DNA of 64,000 nucleotides, taken from assembly GCA_021604805.1 (NCBI GenBank), contig BQJR01000004.1:62001-126000 (forward strand). Direction: 5' to 3'. A program made the translations under genes and the position numbers. This stretch comes from Planctomycetota bacterium (lineage in GTDB: Bacteria > Planctomycetota > B15-G4). Shown here in pieces: positions 44,819 to 52,676 of this stretch. The stretch's first letter is position 1; the number at the start of each line of letters is the position of its first letter. The notes under the pieces are model-generated. The model ran no database searches. It had not been told where the DNA came from and saw only the letters and a list, made by a program, of their open reading frames with translations.

Positions 44819-45134
44819 GGAGTCGACTCGCACGGCGGGAACGTCGGGACGCTGCGCTCTCAGGGCGCCGCGCCATGGCGTCGCAAACTACGCGGGCGAG
44901 GGCGTAGGTCTCCATGCGCCGAGTGGCGTAGTGCGATCTGCGCACGCACGCCGTCGCTCACGGGCGGGAGGGCCGGAAGCTCTGTGAAAACCGGCGTCAT
45001 CCTTCGAAGCGTCGTCTGCGCCCCAGTGCGTATGTCGGCGCGGCCGGGGGACGCGGACACTGCCCTCGACCCCGCGAGAGAATCGAATGCTAGGCTGGCA
45101 TTCCCCGCACCGAGTTGTGAGCGAGGAGCTCCCG
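44819..45134. promoter_or_regulatory. Divergent promoter region between cbb3 operon and FixL-like kinase
   Basis: This 316-base spacer must hold both promoters. Two inverted repeats stand out. The first is CTACGC-N8-GCGTAG at 44888-44907 and the second is GTGCG-ATCTG-CGCAC at 44931-44945. A further GCGTAG half-site lies at 44925-44930. They sit about 70 to 125 bases upstream of the diheme cytochrome start, in a suitable place for a response regulator. No FNR-type TTGAT-N4-ATCAA site is visible. Whether the NarL/FixJ-like regulator at 46256 binds here is inference. Confidence 0.4.
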
Positions 45135-46259
45135 ATGAGTCCGCCGCCGCCGCCCATCGAGCGGCCCCCTCTGCTCGTGGCGCACTCCTTGCTCGACGGC
45201 ATGCTCGACCCGGTGGTCGCCATCGACGAGTACGGCAAGATCCTCATGGCCAGCCGCTCGGTCACCAAGGTCTTCGGCTACGCGCCCGAAGAGCTCGTCG
45301 GTCAGAACGTGCGCGTGCTCATGCCCGAGCCGCATCACAGCGCGCACGACGGTTACCTGCAGAACTACCAGCGCACCGGCGAGACGCACATCCTCAATCG
45401 CACGCGCGACTTCGAGATCGTGCGCAAGGACGGCAGCGTGGCGGAGATCGAGCTCTCGGTGGCACGCGTCGATCTCCCCGACGATGCCGAGCCGCTCTTC
45501 GTGGGCAGCTTCCGGGACATCACTGAGCGCAAGCGTCTGCAGCGAGCGGAGACCTCCATGCTGCGCGCGTTGGCGAGCTTGGGGCGTTCGGCCGCGGTGC
45601 TCGCGCACGAGATCAAGAACCCCATCACGTCGGTGAACTTGGCGTTGCGCGCCGTGGCGGACCAGCTCGGTGCGGATCACGAGGAAGTCCTCACGGATCT
45701 CGTGGAACGCATGCAGCGCCTCGAGAAACAGCTGCGCGAGTCGCTCTCTTTCGCCAAGCCGCTCGAGTTGGCGCTCGCGCGTTGCCGGGTGAGTGATCTG
45801 TTCTCCGACGTGGACGTGGAGCTTCAGCCGATGCTGCAACGCGATGGCGTGGAGCTCGAGTTGCGCGTGGAGCCGCGCGACCTCACGCTCCGAGGCGACG
45901 CGCTGCGCCTGGAGGAGGTGCTCACGAACCTCGTGCACAACGCCGCCGAAGCGCTCGTCGACGGCGGCCGCGCGCGCCTCAGCGCCTGCGCCGACGGCGA
46001 CGACATCGTGTTGCAAGTCGACGACGACGGGCCCGGCGTGCCGCCCGCACTCAGCGAGTCGATCTTCGACCCCTTCGTGAGCGACAAGCAGCGCGGCACA
46101 GGCCTCGGCCTGTCGATCTCACGGCGCATCATCGAGGCCCACGGCGGCACGTTGCAGCTGATGCGCAACGGCGAACTCGGCGGCGCGAGCTTCCGCATCG
46201 AGCTCCCGACCGGCGCCGCGCACCTGTCGACATCGTCACCGGAGGCGCAGCAGCCATGA
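45135..46259 (+). CDS. Soluble PAS histidine kinase, FixL-like probable heme oxygen sensor
   Basis: The 374-residue kinase starts at the ATG at 45135, with GAGGAG six bases upstream. Residues 15-130 are a PAS domain close to the FixL heme domain. LMPEPHHSAHDGYLQNYQRT places His71 at the FixL heme-ligand position (His200 in Bradyrhizobium japonicum FixL). Arg91 lies exactly 20 residues later, matching distal Arg220. The G-I-G before that Arg and FixL Arg206 (here Asn77) are not conserved. The kinase core has H158 in VLAHEIKNPITS, N-box TNLVHNAAEAL and VDDDGPGVPPAL plus GTGLGLSISRR. There is no membrane segment. The gene overlaps the regulator (ATGA) and is divergent from the cbb3 oxidase. Confidence 0.9.
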   Translation: MSPPPPPIERPPLLVAHSLLDGMLDPVVAIDEYGKILMASRSVTKVFGYAPEELVGQNVRVLMPEPHHSAHDGYLQNYQRTGETHILNRTRDFEIVRKDGSVAEIELSVARVDLPDDAEPLFVGSFRDITERKRLQRAETSMLRALASLGRSAAVLAHEIKNPITSVNLALRAVADQLGADHEEVLTDLVERMQRLEKQLRESLSFAKPLELALARCRVSDLFSDVDVELQPMLQRDGVELELRVEPRDLTLRGDALRLEEVLTNLVHNAAEALVDGGRARLSACADGDDIVLQVDDDGPGVPPALSESIFDPFVSDKQRGTGLGLSISRRIIEAHGGTLQLMRNGELGGASFRIELPTGAAHLSTSSPEAQQP

Positions 46260-46921
46260 CCGACCCCACCCGCGACGCCCACCTGTTCCTCGTCGACGAC
46301 CACAGCATGACGCGCGCCGGCATGCGCACGCTGATCAACGACATGCCCGGGCTGCGCGTGGTCGGCGATCACGGCAAGGCGCGCGAAGCCATCGACCTCA
46401 TCGGCCAACTCAAACCCGACCTCGTGTTGCTCGACATCACGATGCCGGCGCTCTCCGGTATCGACGCGATCTCCAAGATCCGCGCCGTCCACCCCGAGGT
46501 GCGCATCGTGATGCTGAGTCATCACGAAGGCGACAGCTTCGTGGAACAGTCGCTGGAGCAAGGTGCCGACGGCTACCTCTCGAAGGATTCGGAACCCGAG
46601 GAGCTGGCGCTCGCGATCCGCTCGACCCTGGCCGGCAACACCTACATCTCGCCGAAGGTCACGCGCGCGGTGCTCGATCGCTGCCGCGCAGGCCAGAGCG
46701 CCAGCACGCACGACGGCCTCTCCGCGCTCACCCCGCGCGAACGCGAGGTCTTCCAGTTGCTCGCGGTCGGTCACAGCAACAAGGAAGTCGCGCGCGACCT
46801 CGAGATGAGCGTGGGCACCGCGAAGAAGCATCGCGAGAACCTGCAGCGCAAGCTCGATTGCCACTCGCCTGCCGAGCTGGCGCGGCTCGCGATCCGCGAA
46901 GGCCTGCTCAACCCCGACTGA
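46256..46921 (+). CDS. NarL/FixJ-type response regulator
   Basis: The 221-residue protein has a receiver with acid pair D14/D15, phospho-acceptor Asp60 ([13 protein letters not shown]) and Lys110 (ADGYLSKDS), all intact. The C-terminal LuxR-type helix-turn-helix (about 155-215) contains [20 protein letters not shown] and [15 protein letters not shown]. It overlaps the FixL-like kinase gene by ATGA and is surely its partner. Its target is expected to be the divergent cbb3 operon promoter. It is followed by a stem-loop. Confidence 0.93.
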   Translation: MTDPTRDAHLFLVDDHSMTRAGMRTLINDMPGLRVVGDHGKAREAIDLIGQLKPDLVLLDITMPALSGIDAISKIRAVHPEVRIVMLSHHEGDSFVEQSLEQGADGYLSKDSEPEELALAIRSTLAGNTYISPKVTRAVLDRCRAGQSASTHDGLSALTPREREVFQLLAVGHSNKEVARDLEMSVGTAKKHRENLQRKLDCHSPAELARLAIREGLLNPD

Positions 46922-46933
46922 GTGGTGCCGCGC

Positions 46934-46978
46934 GCTGCCCCAGCTGAGGTGGGGTTCGCGCTCACGAACTGGGGCAGC
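46934..46978 (+). terminator. Stem-loop after the two-component pair
   Basis: Ten-base arms GCTGCCCCAG (46934-46943) and CTGGGGCAGC (46969-46978) are perfectly complementary across a 25-base loop and begin 13 bases past the regulator stop. No U-tract follows, as is common in high-GC genomes. A role in termination or mRNA stability is likely. Confidence 0.5.
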
Positions 46979-47183
46979 CCGGGAGCTTCTTGCCGGGTCG
47001 CGTCCCCACATAAGGCCCATTTGCGGTGAATTCCGGGCTCAAAGCAGTGATCGACCACGTGGGAACTCCGTGGCGGCGCATCGCTTTCGTCTAAGAAAAA
47101 ATCTGGAATCCGATCAGAGCGGAGCTGCGAAGACAGGGCCTCAGGGAGCGAGTGCGCTCCTGCCAACACCGAGGAGACCTCCG

Positions 47184-48107
47184 ATGAACTTCTTCCTGCT
47201 CACTGCCACCCTGGCCGGACTCACCGGCCCCGTGGACCCCGCTCCCGCGCCCGCCGGCGACACCAAGAACCTCGTCGAGACCGCCGTGGCAGCGGGAACC
47301 TTCGAGACCCTCGCCGCCGCGCTGGGCGCCGCCGATCTCGTGGACGCGCTCCAAGGCGAGGGGCCGTTCACCGTGTTCGCCCCCAGCGACGACGCCTTCG
47401 CCAAGCTCCCCGCAGGCACCGTCGAACGGCTGCTGCAACCCGAGAACAAGGCGCGCCTGCAGGCCGTGTTGCTCTACCACGTGGTGCCGGGCGCCTTCCC
47501 CGCCGCCAAGGTCGCGGGCGCCACGTCGCTCGACACGCTCAACGGCCAGCGCTTGGTGCCCGCCGTGGCCGCGCGCGGTGGTGCCGTGAGCATCTCGGGC
47601 GCCGGCGTGGTCGCCACCGACGTGCGCGCGTCGAACGGCGTGATCCACGTGATCGACACCGTGCTCCTGCCCGCCGACAAGGACATCGTGGACACCGCGG
47701 CCGAGGCCGGTAGTTTCGGCACGCTGCTCGCCGCCGCGCGCGCTGCCGGTCTGGTGGACGCCCTCAAGGGTGACGGCCCGCTGACCGTGTTCGCGCCCAC
47801 CGACGAGGCCTTCGCCAAGCTCCCCGAGGGCACCGTGGAGTCGCTGCTGAAGCCCGAGAACAAGGAACGCCTCAAGACGATCCTGCTCTACCACGTCGTC
47901 TCCGGGCGCGTGTACGCCGACCAAGCCGCACACCTGACCGCAGCGCCCACGCTGGCTGGCATCGACGCTCCCATCGCGAACTCCCGCGGCAAGCTCAGCG
48001 TGGCCGGCGCCAAGGTCCTGAGCGCCGACCTCGAGACCTCGAACGGTGTGATCCACGTGATCGACGCGGTGATGCTCCCGTCCGAGAAGCCCGCCGCCTC
48101 CCGCTGA
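47184..48107 (+). CDS. Secreted protein with two fasciclin (FAS1) domains
   Basis: The 307-residue protein starts at the ATG at 47184, preceded by GAGGAG. The N-terminus [20 protein letters not shown] is a short signal sequence. Two FAS1 domains follow (about 27-160 and 163-300), each with [15 protein letters not shown] or [19 protein letters not shown] motif 1, the LLYHVV motif and a closing [14 protein letters not shown] or [14 protein letters not shown]. The two repeats are close in sequence, so the duplication is fairly recent. FAS1 proteins mediate adhesion or surface interactions. The sigma/anti-sigma pair downstream is reminiscent of mycobacterial SigK/RskA, which controls FAS1 proteins. 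Confidence 0.93.
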   Translation: MNFFLLTATLAGLTGPVDPAPAPAGDTKNLVETAVAAGTFETLAAALGAADLVDALQGEGPFTVFAPSDDAFAKLPAGTVERLLQPENKARLQAVLLYHVVPGAFPAAKVAGATSLDTLNGQRLVPAVAARGGAVSISGAGVVATDVRASNGVIHVIDTVLLPADKDIVDTAAEAGSFGTLLAAARAAGLVDALKGDGPLTVFAPTDEAFAKLPEGTVESLLKPENKERLKTILLYHVVSGRVYADQAAHLTAAPTLAGIDAPIANSRGKLSVAGAKVLSADLETSNGVIHVIDAVMLPSEKPAASR

Positions 48108-48152
48108 ACTCCTCCCGGTGCGCGAGGTTCTCCCGCGTCGCGCTCCGTTGCG

Positions 48153-48190
48153 CCCCGCCGACGTGCCCCGACCCTGGCACGTCGGCGGGG
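48153..48190 (+). terminator. Strong 15-bp stem-loop terminator after the fasciclin gene
   Basis: Fifteen-base perfect arms, CCCCGCCGACGTGCC (48153-48167) and GGCACGTCGGCGGGG (48176-48190), enclose the 8-base loop CCGACCCT. The element begins 46 bases after the stop. A moderately T-rich stretch (CCTTGCTGTCGTCT) follows. It separates the fasciclin transcript from the sigma factor gene and probably terminates it. Confidence 0.75.
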
Positions 48191-48273
48191 ACCTTGCTGT
48201 CGTCTCCGCGACGAAAGCGCAGAATGAACCACACGCGGCACCCACCTGCCCTCGCTTGGCGAAGACCGATCCA

Positions 48274-48831
48274 GTGACTGCCTCGCTCCTCGAACGCATC
48301 GCCGCCGGTGACGACGCGGCCGTGGGTGAAACCCTCGACCGCTACGGCGGCTTGGTGTCGAACTTGGCGCGGCGTTACTGCCCGAACGCCGACGTCGACG
48401 ACGCGGTGCAAGACGTGTTCATCTCCGTCTGGCGCGACGCCGCCCGCTTCGACCCGGCGCGCGCAAAGGAAACCACCTTCGTGGCCATGATCGCGCGCCG
48501 CCGACTGATCGACCGCCTGCGCCGCACCGGCCCACGCGTCGACACCGAGGCGCTCGAGTCGGCCCCCGAACCGACAGCGCCCACAGTGAACGATCCCGCC
48601 GAGCTCGCCGACGAACTCGACCGCGTGCGCGCGGTGGTCGGCAACCTCGATCGCGAACACCAACACCTGCTCGAACTCACAGTGTGCGAAGGCCTGAGTC
48701 ACTCGCAGGCGGCCGAACACCTCGCGCTGCCGCTGGGCACGGTGAAGTCGCGCGTGCGTCGCGGGCTGGCGCGCATCCGTGAAGAGCTGGGGCGCGGACC
48801 GCGCCGCGATGTGGCAGAGGTGAACGCATGA
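48274..48831 (+). CDS. ECF sigma factor paired with RskA-type anti-sigma
   Basis: The GTG at 48274 gives 185 residues; the frame is open further upstream, but that sequence crosses the terminator stem. Region 2 has ARRYCPNADVDDAVQDVFIS and the FVAMIARRRLIDRLRR helix. Region 4 has LDREHQHLLELTVCEGLSHSQAAEHLALPLG, then VKSRVRRGLARIREEL. These fit the SigK-like ECF group that pairs with RskA. Its stop overlaps the anti-sigma gene by ATGA. Confidence 0.9.
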   Translation: MTASLLERIAAGDDAAVGETLDRYGGLVSNLARRYCPNADVDDAVQDVFISVWRDAARFDPARAKETTFVAMIARRRLIDRLRRTGPRVDTEALESAPEPTAPTVNDPAELADELDRVRAVVGNLDREHQHLLELTVCEGLSHSQAAEHLALPLGTVKSRVRRGLARIREELGRGPRRDVAEVNA

Positions 48832-49628
48832 CGACCTCCGATCACGAACGCGTCGATGAGCTGCTCGCGCAGCACGTGGTGGACGGTCTCTCGTCGACCG
48901 AACGCCGAGAGCTCGACAGCTTGCTCGGCGCCCGGAGCGACGCAGAGCTCTTCGCCTGGGAGCACGCGGCCACGCTGTGCGACCTCGCGGTGCAACCCAC
49001 CCCACGTGACGCAGCCCTGTCGCCTGCGCTGCGCGCGCGACTCGAAGCGCGCGGACACGCACTGCTGCGCGCGAGTCACGGCGCAGACGCCGACGCAGTC
49101 GAGGAGGGTGAACGAGAACTCGCGCGCGTCACGCCACTGCGCCGCAACGCCGACCTCGGCTGGTGGGTCGCAGCGGCGGCGCTGATCATGGCGTTGCTGA
49201 GCTGGTGGCCCACGGGCGACATCGAAGGAGAGCTGAGTCTCGTCGAGCAAGTCGCCTTGTTGGAGCGCGACGCCCCCGACCTGCAACGCGCCAACTGGTC
49301 CGCCCTCGAGGACCCGCGCCTCGCGGCGATCCAAGGTGAAGTGTTGTGGAGCGACAGCCTGCAAGCGGGCTTCATGCGCCTGAGCGGTGTGCCGCGGAAC
49401 GACCCCGCGCGCGAGCAGTACCAACTCTGGATCGTGGACCAAGACCGCGACGCCGAACCCGTGGACGGCGGTGTCTTCGACGTGCTCGAGAGCGGCGAGG
49501 TGCTGATCCCCATCGACGCCAAGCTCGCCGTGCGCACGCCCGAGGTGTTCGCGATCACGCTCGAGCAGCCGGGCGGCGTGGTCGTGTCCGAAGGTCCGCT
49601 GCTCGCCGCCGCGAGCATGCAGGGTTGA
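48828..49628 (+). CDS. RskA-type membrane anti-sigma factor
   Basis: The 266-residue protein has a cytoplasmic N-terminal helical anti-sigma domain (ELLAQHVVDGLSSTERRELD), one membrane helix at about 110-128 (GWWVAAAALIMALLSWW) and a periplasmic RskA C-terminal domain (from about 195) with QYQLWIVDQDRDAEPVDGGV, then IPIDAKLAVRTPEVFAITLE and QPGGVVVSEGPLL. In the known pathway, proteolysis of RskA releases the sigma factor. It is translated together with the sigma gene (ATGA overlap). Confidence 0.92.
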   Translation: MTTSDHERVDELLAQHVVDGLSSTERRELDSLLGARSDAELFAWEHAATLCDLAVQPTPRDAALSPALRARLEARGHALLRASHGADADAVEEGERELARVTPLRRNADLGWWVAAAALIMALLSWWPTGDIEGELSLVEQVALLERDAPDLQRANWSALEDPRLAAIQGEVLWSDSLQAGFMRLSGVPRNDPAREQYQLWIVDQDRDAEPVDGGVFDVLESGEVLIPIDAKLAVRTPEVFAITLEQPGGVVVSEGPLLAAASMQG

Positions 49629-49642
49629 GCGCGGCGCCGCGC
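49629..49642. terminator. Palindrome between convergent genes
   Basis: GCGCGGCGCCGCGC is a perfect 14-base palindrome filling most of the 25-base gap between the convergent RskA-like and FkbM-like genes. It could act as a bidirectional terminator or pause site, but there is no U-tract. Confidence 0.35.
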
Positions 49643-49653
49643 GGCGCTCGGCC

Positions 49654-50556
49654 TCAGCTCACGTCCACCCAGTTCTCTTCGGCGAGGCGGCGCGCGCGCT
49701 CGGCTTCGCTGAACAAGCGGCGGCCGAGACAGTCGGCGGGTTTCAGCGTGGGCAGGCAGTCTTCGCCGACGCCTTCGGGCAGGAAGAACGCGTTCAACTG
49801 ACGCCGCTCGCTGCCCACGAGGCGGTAACCCTTGCGCGCGGCCAGCGCGGTGAAGGCGGCCAGCGAGGCGCCGCGGTAACGACCGTCGCGCTGGAAGTCG
49901 TCGGCGTAGGCCACGGTGACGGCGTCCTCGGGCCACCAACCGGCGTGGTACTCCACTACGACCACGCGCGGCGTCACGCAAGTGAGCGCTTCCCAGATCC
50001 AGTAGTCGACGCCGTCGAGATCGAGGCTCAGCACGTCGAGCTCACCGTCGAAGCCGTGCTCGCGCACGAGGTCGTTGATGCCGTCGCGCGTGACCCAAGC
50101 GTGCGCGAAGCTGGGCGGACGTCCGGCGACCTCGCGACAGTGTTCGTAGAACGCGCGCCCTTCTTGGATCTTGCGCTCGCGGCCGTCGACCAGCAGCGCG
50201 CGGAAGTCGTGGTTGATGATCAGGTTCGCGGTGTTGCACTCCACGCCGTCTGCCGCGCAGATCTCCACGCTGCGACGCGAGCCGAAACCGATCAGCGAGA
50301 GCAGGTAGAGCAGCGCGCCGTCCTCACCGTTCTGCGAGAAGGACGAAAACTCGGTGTCGCGCAGCTCGGGCAAGGGCGCGCCCTCACGCAACAAGCGCTC
50401 GTAGTTGAGCCGCAGCAGCAACTGGTTCTGCCGATCGAGGGCGCCCACGCGCTCGATGCGCTTCCACGTGTCGGTGGCGCGATCGCCCAGGCCGCTGAAG
50501 CGCACGGCGCCGCGGGCGAGTTTCTGAAGAGATTTGCGCAGCTTGCGGTTGGGCAT
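49654..50556 (-). CDS. FkbM-family-like methyltransferase
   Basis: The 300-residue protein starts MPNRKLRKSLQKLARGAVRF. It contains SSFSQNGEDGALLYLLSLIG, typical of FkbM-related SAM methyltransferases. Further along are SVEICAADGVECNTANLIIN, a degenerate SAM-binding strand with E instead of D-x-G-A-x-x-G, and VLSLDLDGVDYWIWEAL, an acidic strand. Such proteins often modify sugars or lipids of the cell surface. No glycan cluster is adjacent, so the substrate is unknown. It converges on the RskA-like gene. Confidence 0.75.
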   Translation of the reverse strand: MPNRKLRKSLQKLARGAVRFSGLGDRATDTWKRIERVGALDRQNQLLLRLNYERLLREGAPLPELRDTEFSSFSQNGEDGALLYLLSLIGFGSRRSVEICAADGVECNTANLIINHDFRALLVDGRERKIQEGRAFYEHCREVAGRPPSFAHAWVTRDGINDLVREHGFDGELDVLSLDLDGVDYWIWEALTCVTPRVVVVEYHAGWWPEDAVTVAYADDFQRDGRYRGASLAAFTALAARKGYRLVGSERRQLNAFFLPEGVGEDCLPTLKPADCLGRRLFSEAERARRLAEENWVDVS

Positions 50557-50847
50557 CAGGCGCTCGTGACGGTGCGTTGCGAAAGTGGAAGAGAGTGGCG
50601 GTCGACGCGCGCTCGAACACCGCGCGAGGCCCCGTCAAAGAAAGCGTTGGCGCGGCCGTTCAACCGACGACGAGAGCCGACACCGTGTCGGGCCAGAGCC
50701 AGTTGAAGCCGAAACCCGCGGTCAACTCAGGACCTTCACGGGCGGCGAGCATAACCGCTGAAGCGCTCGCGCTCGGCCGCGGCGATGTGGATGCTGAGCC
50801 GTCTGCTCCCACAGCCCCCGAACACTCTCCCCGATCCACGGAAGCCG

Positions 50848-51330
50848 ATGAACGCCCTCGTCCGCCGCTCGCTGCTCGTGTTGTTCCTCGCGCTGCTCAC
50901 CTCCGGCTGCGCCTTCCACAGCACCGCACGCGACTGGAACGGCAGGCTGGGCACCGAGGGTCAAGCGATCTGGTACACCGCCACGACCAAGGTCACGTTC
51001 AACCTGTTCATCGTGATCCCGTTCATCGGCGACGCCAGCGTGCCCGGCATGATCAATGAGCTCACGCACGAGATCGAGGCGCGTGGTGGCGACAACCTGC
51101 GCATCGTGCAGGGCACCAGTGAGAACTACTGGTACGGCATCCCCGGCCTCACGATCTTCATCACGCCCGTGGTGAGCCAGGTCCACGCCGAGTGGCAGCC
51201 GCACCCGGTGTCGCTGGCGGAATGGGCGGCGCGCTGCTCACCCGAAGAGGCACAGGCCTACGCGGAGTCGCAACAGCGCGAGGCCGACGAGGCCGGCGAA
51301 GAACTGCGCCCCCCGCCGCCCGCGGACTGA
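50848..51330 (+). CDS. Lipoprotein of unknown function
   Basis: This 160-residue lipoprotein starts at the ATG at 50848, with GGAAG before it. The signal peptide ends in the lipobox LTSGC (Cys21). The mature part includes TATTKVTFNLFIVIPFIGD, which looks like a hydrophobic strand or membrane-embedded hairpin, and SENYWYGIPGLTIFITPVVS. The C-terminus is acidic and Pro-rich (AGEELRPPPPAD). I recognise no family. It converges on the hydroxylase gene at 51354. Confidence 0.7.
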   Translation: MNALVRRSLLVLFLALLTSGCAFHSTARDWNGRLGTEGQAIWYTATTKVTFNLFIVIPFIGDASVPGMINELTHEIEARGGDNLRIVQGTSENYWYGIPGLTIFITPVVSQVHAEWQPHPVSLAEWAARCSPEEAQAYAESQQREADEAGEELRPPPPAD

Positions 51331-51353
51331 AACCGAGGCCGGCCGGGCGCGAG

Positions 51354-51953
51354 TCACCAGCCGCGGCGCCAGATGAAGCCGCCCGCGCTCTCGATGCGCT
51401 GACCGCCGGCCTGCATCTCGGCTTCCGCGATGAGCCCGGCTTCTTCGTCGAGGGAGTACTCGAAGTCGAGCACGAGCGCGATGCGCTCGCTGCTGCTGGC
51501 GTTGGCGATCTCGTGCTGATAACGCGTGTCGAAGAGCAGCATCTCACCGGCGCGCTGACGACGCGTCTCACCGTTGCTGCGGAGCGGCACGTCACCGTTG
51601 ATGCGCAGGCCGAGTTGCGCGCGCAGGTTATAGGCGCGTGGTTCGTCGAGATGCGAGGTCACGTGGCCGCCGGGATCGAGCCAGGAGAAGGCGGCCGAGA
51701 ACACGCGCGGGTGGTCCCGCAGCACGTCCATGCTGCGTGGGCAGCGACGACGATGCGCGGCGTAGTCCACGGCGAATCCCGTCGGCGCTTTGGCCGCGAA
51801 GAGCGGGAAGAGCAACCATCCGCCGACGTAGGCGCCGCGATCCGGCCACGGCAAGAAGTCGTCCCGGCAAAGATCTTCGAGTTCGCTCTGGAAGATGGGG
51901 GTCGCTTGCGTGAGCGCCCGCAACACCGGGAATCGATTGGGATCGTGGAACAC
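51354..51953 (-). CDS. Aspartyl/asparaginyl beta-hydroxylase-like oxygenase
   Basis: The 199-residue protein matches the AspH-type Fe(II)/2-oxoglutarate oxygenase fold. FSWLDPGGHVTSHLDEPRAY contains the H-x-D iron site (H101 and D103). The second His is H147 in DTRYQHEIANASS, and the following Arg in SERIALVLDFEY (R158) would bind 2-oxoglutarate. LRAQLGLRINGD is the usual strand after the iron site. The substrate is not known: family members hydroxylate Asp or Asn in proteins, or small molecules. Confidence 0.88.
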   Translation of the reverse strand: MFHDPNRFPVLRALTQATPIFQSELEDLCRDDFLPWPDRGAYVGGWLLFPLFAAKAPTGFAVDYAAHRRRCPRSMDVLRDHPRVFSAAFSWLDPGGHVTSHLDEPRAYNLRAQLGLRINGDVPLRSNGETRRQRAGEMLLFDTRYQHEIANASSSERIALVLDFEYSLDEEAGLIAEAEMQAGGQRIESAGGFIWRRGW

Positions 51954-52031
51954 GGTAGGGACTCCTCCCTACTCTGGCGCAAGCGCTCACCCACGGACGC
52001 AACGCGATCGCGACCGGCCGAGCGCGGCGCT

Positions 52032-52125
52032 CGCGCGACGGAGCCACCGAGCGCCACGCCCCCCTTCAGCGCGGCGGACGCGCGACGGAGCCACCGAGCG
52101 CCACGCCCCCCTTCAGCGCGGCGGA
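52032..52125. repeat. 47-base tandem duplication at the 3' end of the DinB gene
   Basis: Two identical 47-base units lie at 52032-52078 and 52079-52125. The second contains the last four codons and stop of the DinB-like gene (52113-52676), so the first unit is a duplicated copy of that gene's 3' end lying downstream of the stop. It looks like a recent slippage or unequal-crossover event. Confidence 0.9.
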
Positions 52126-52676
52126 CGCCCCCGGAAGACATCGGGTTTCGGGGCCGGTCGCCCCAGCTGCCGACGCCAGGAGTTGAGCTGGCCCACGTGC
52201 GTGAGCGCGTCGGCGAGCGGACCGTTGAGCGCGTTCCAGAACGGGAAGGACGTGGGCTCCTTGCCGCCCACGAGCACCACGCGTTGCAGGTCTTCGGCGC
52301 TGGCCCCCGACAACTCGTCGCTGAGTGCTCCCCACGCACTGAGACTCTGCTCGCGCAGCAGCTCGGGATCGCCCGCGGGGTCGGGGAGCTCGGCGCAGCA
52401 TTCGGGGTAGGTCACGGGCGCGTCGCCACGCAGGCCCGCGCTCACGTTCACCTGCAGCCAGCGCGCCAGGTAGCGCAGGTGGTCGAGCAGCTCGCCGAGC
52501 GACATCGAGCCGTCGCAGGGGGTGAAGGCCAGGTCGTCGCGGCTGAGGCCGTCGCTCGCCCAGCGGTAGCGGAAGGCCAAGCCGTCGACGAGACGCTTGA
52601 GGATGCTGGCGGCGCTGGGCAGGTCGTCGGCCGACATCGGCGGCAAGGCGTCGTAGCGCGTGATCGAGCTGCTCAT
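52113..52676 (-). CDS. DinB-family protein
   Basis: This 187-residue protein is a four-helix-bundle protein of DinB/YfiT type. It carries LGELLDHLRYLARWLQ near the middle and ALTHVGQLNSWRRQLG near the C-terminus, the spaced histidines (HxxxH-like) that bind a divalent metal in this family. DinB relatives include thiol transferases and proteins of unknown role. It starts at the ATG at 52676, overlapping the methyltransferase gene by ATGA, and its 3' end lies inside a duplicated repeat. Confidence 0.85.
   Translation of the reverse strand: MSSSITRYDALPPMSADDLPSAASILKRLVDGLAFRYRWASDGLSRDDLAFTPCDGSMSLGELLDHLRYLARWLQVNVSAGLRGDAPVTYPECCAELPDPAGDPELLREQSLSAWGALSDELSGASAEDLQRVVLVGGKEPTSFPFWNALNGPLADALTHVGQLNSWRRQLGRPAPKPDVFRGRPPR

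Noticed and set aside
44819..45134. FNR-type binding site for anaerobic control of the cbb3 operon.
   Set aside because: No TTGAT-N4-ATCAA-like sequence was found in the spacer, so control by the adjacent two-component pair is preferred.
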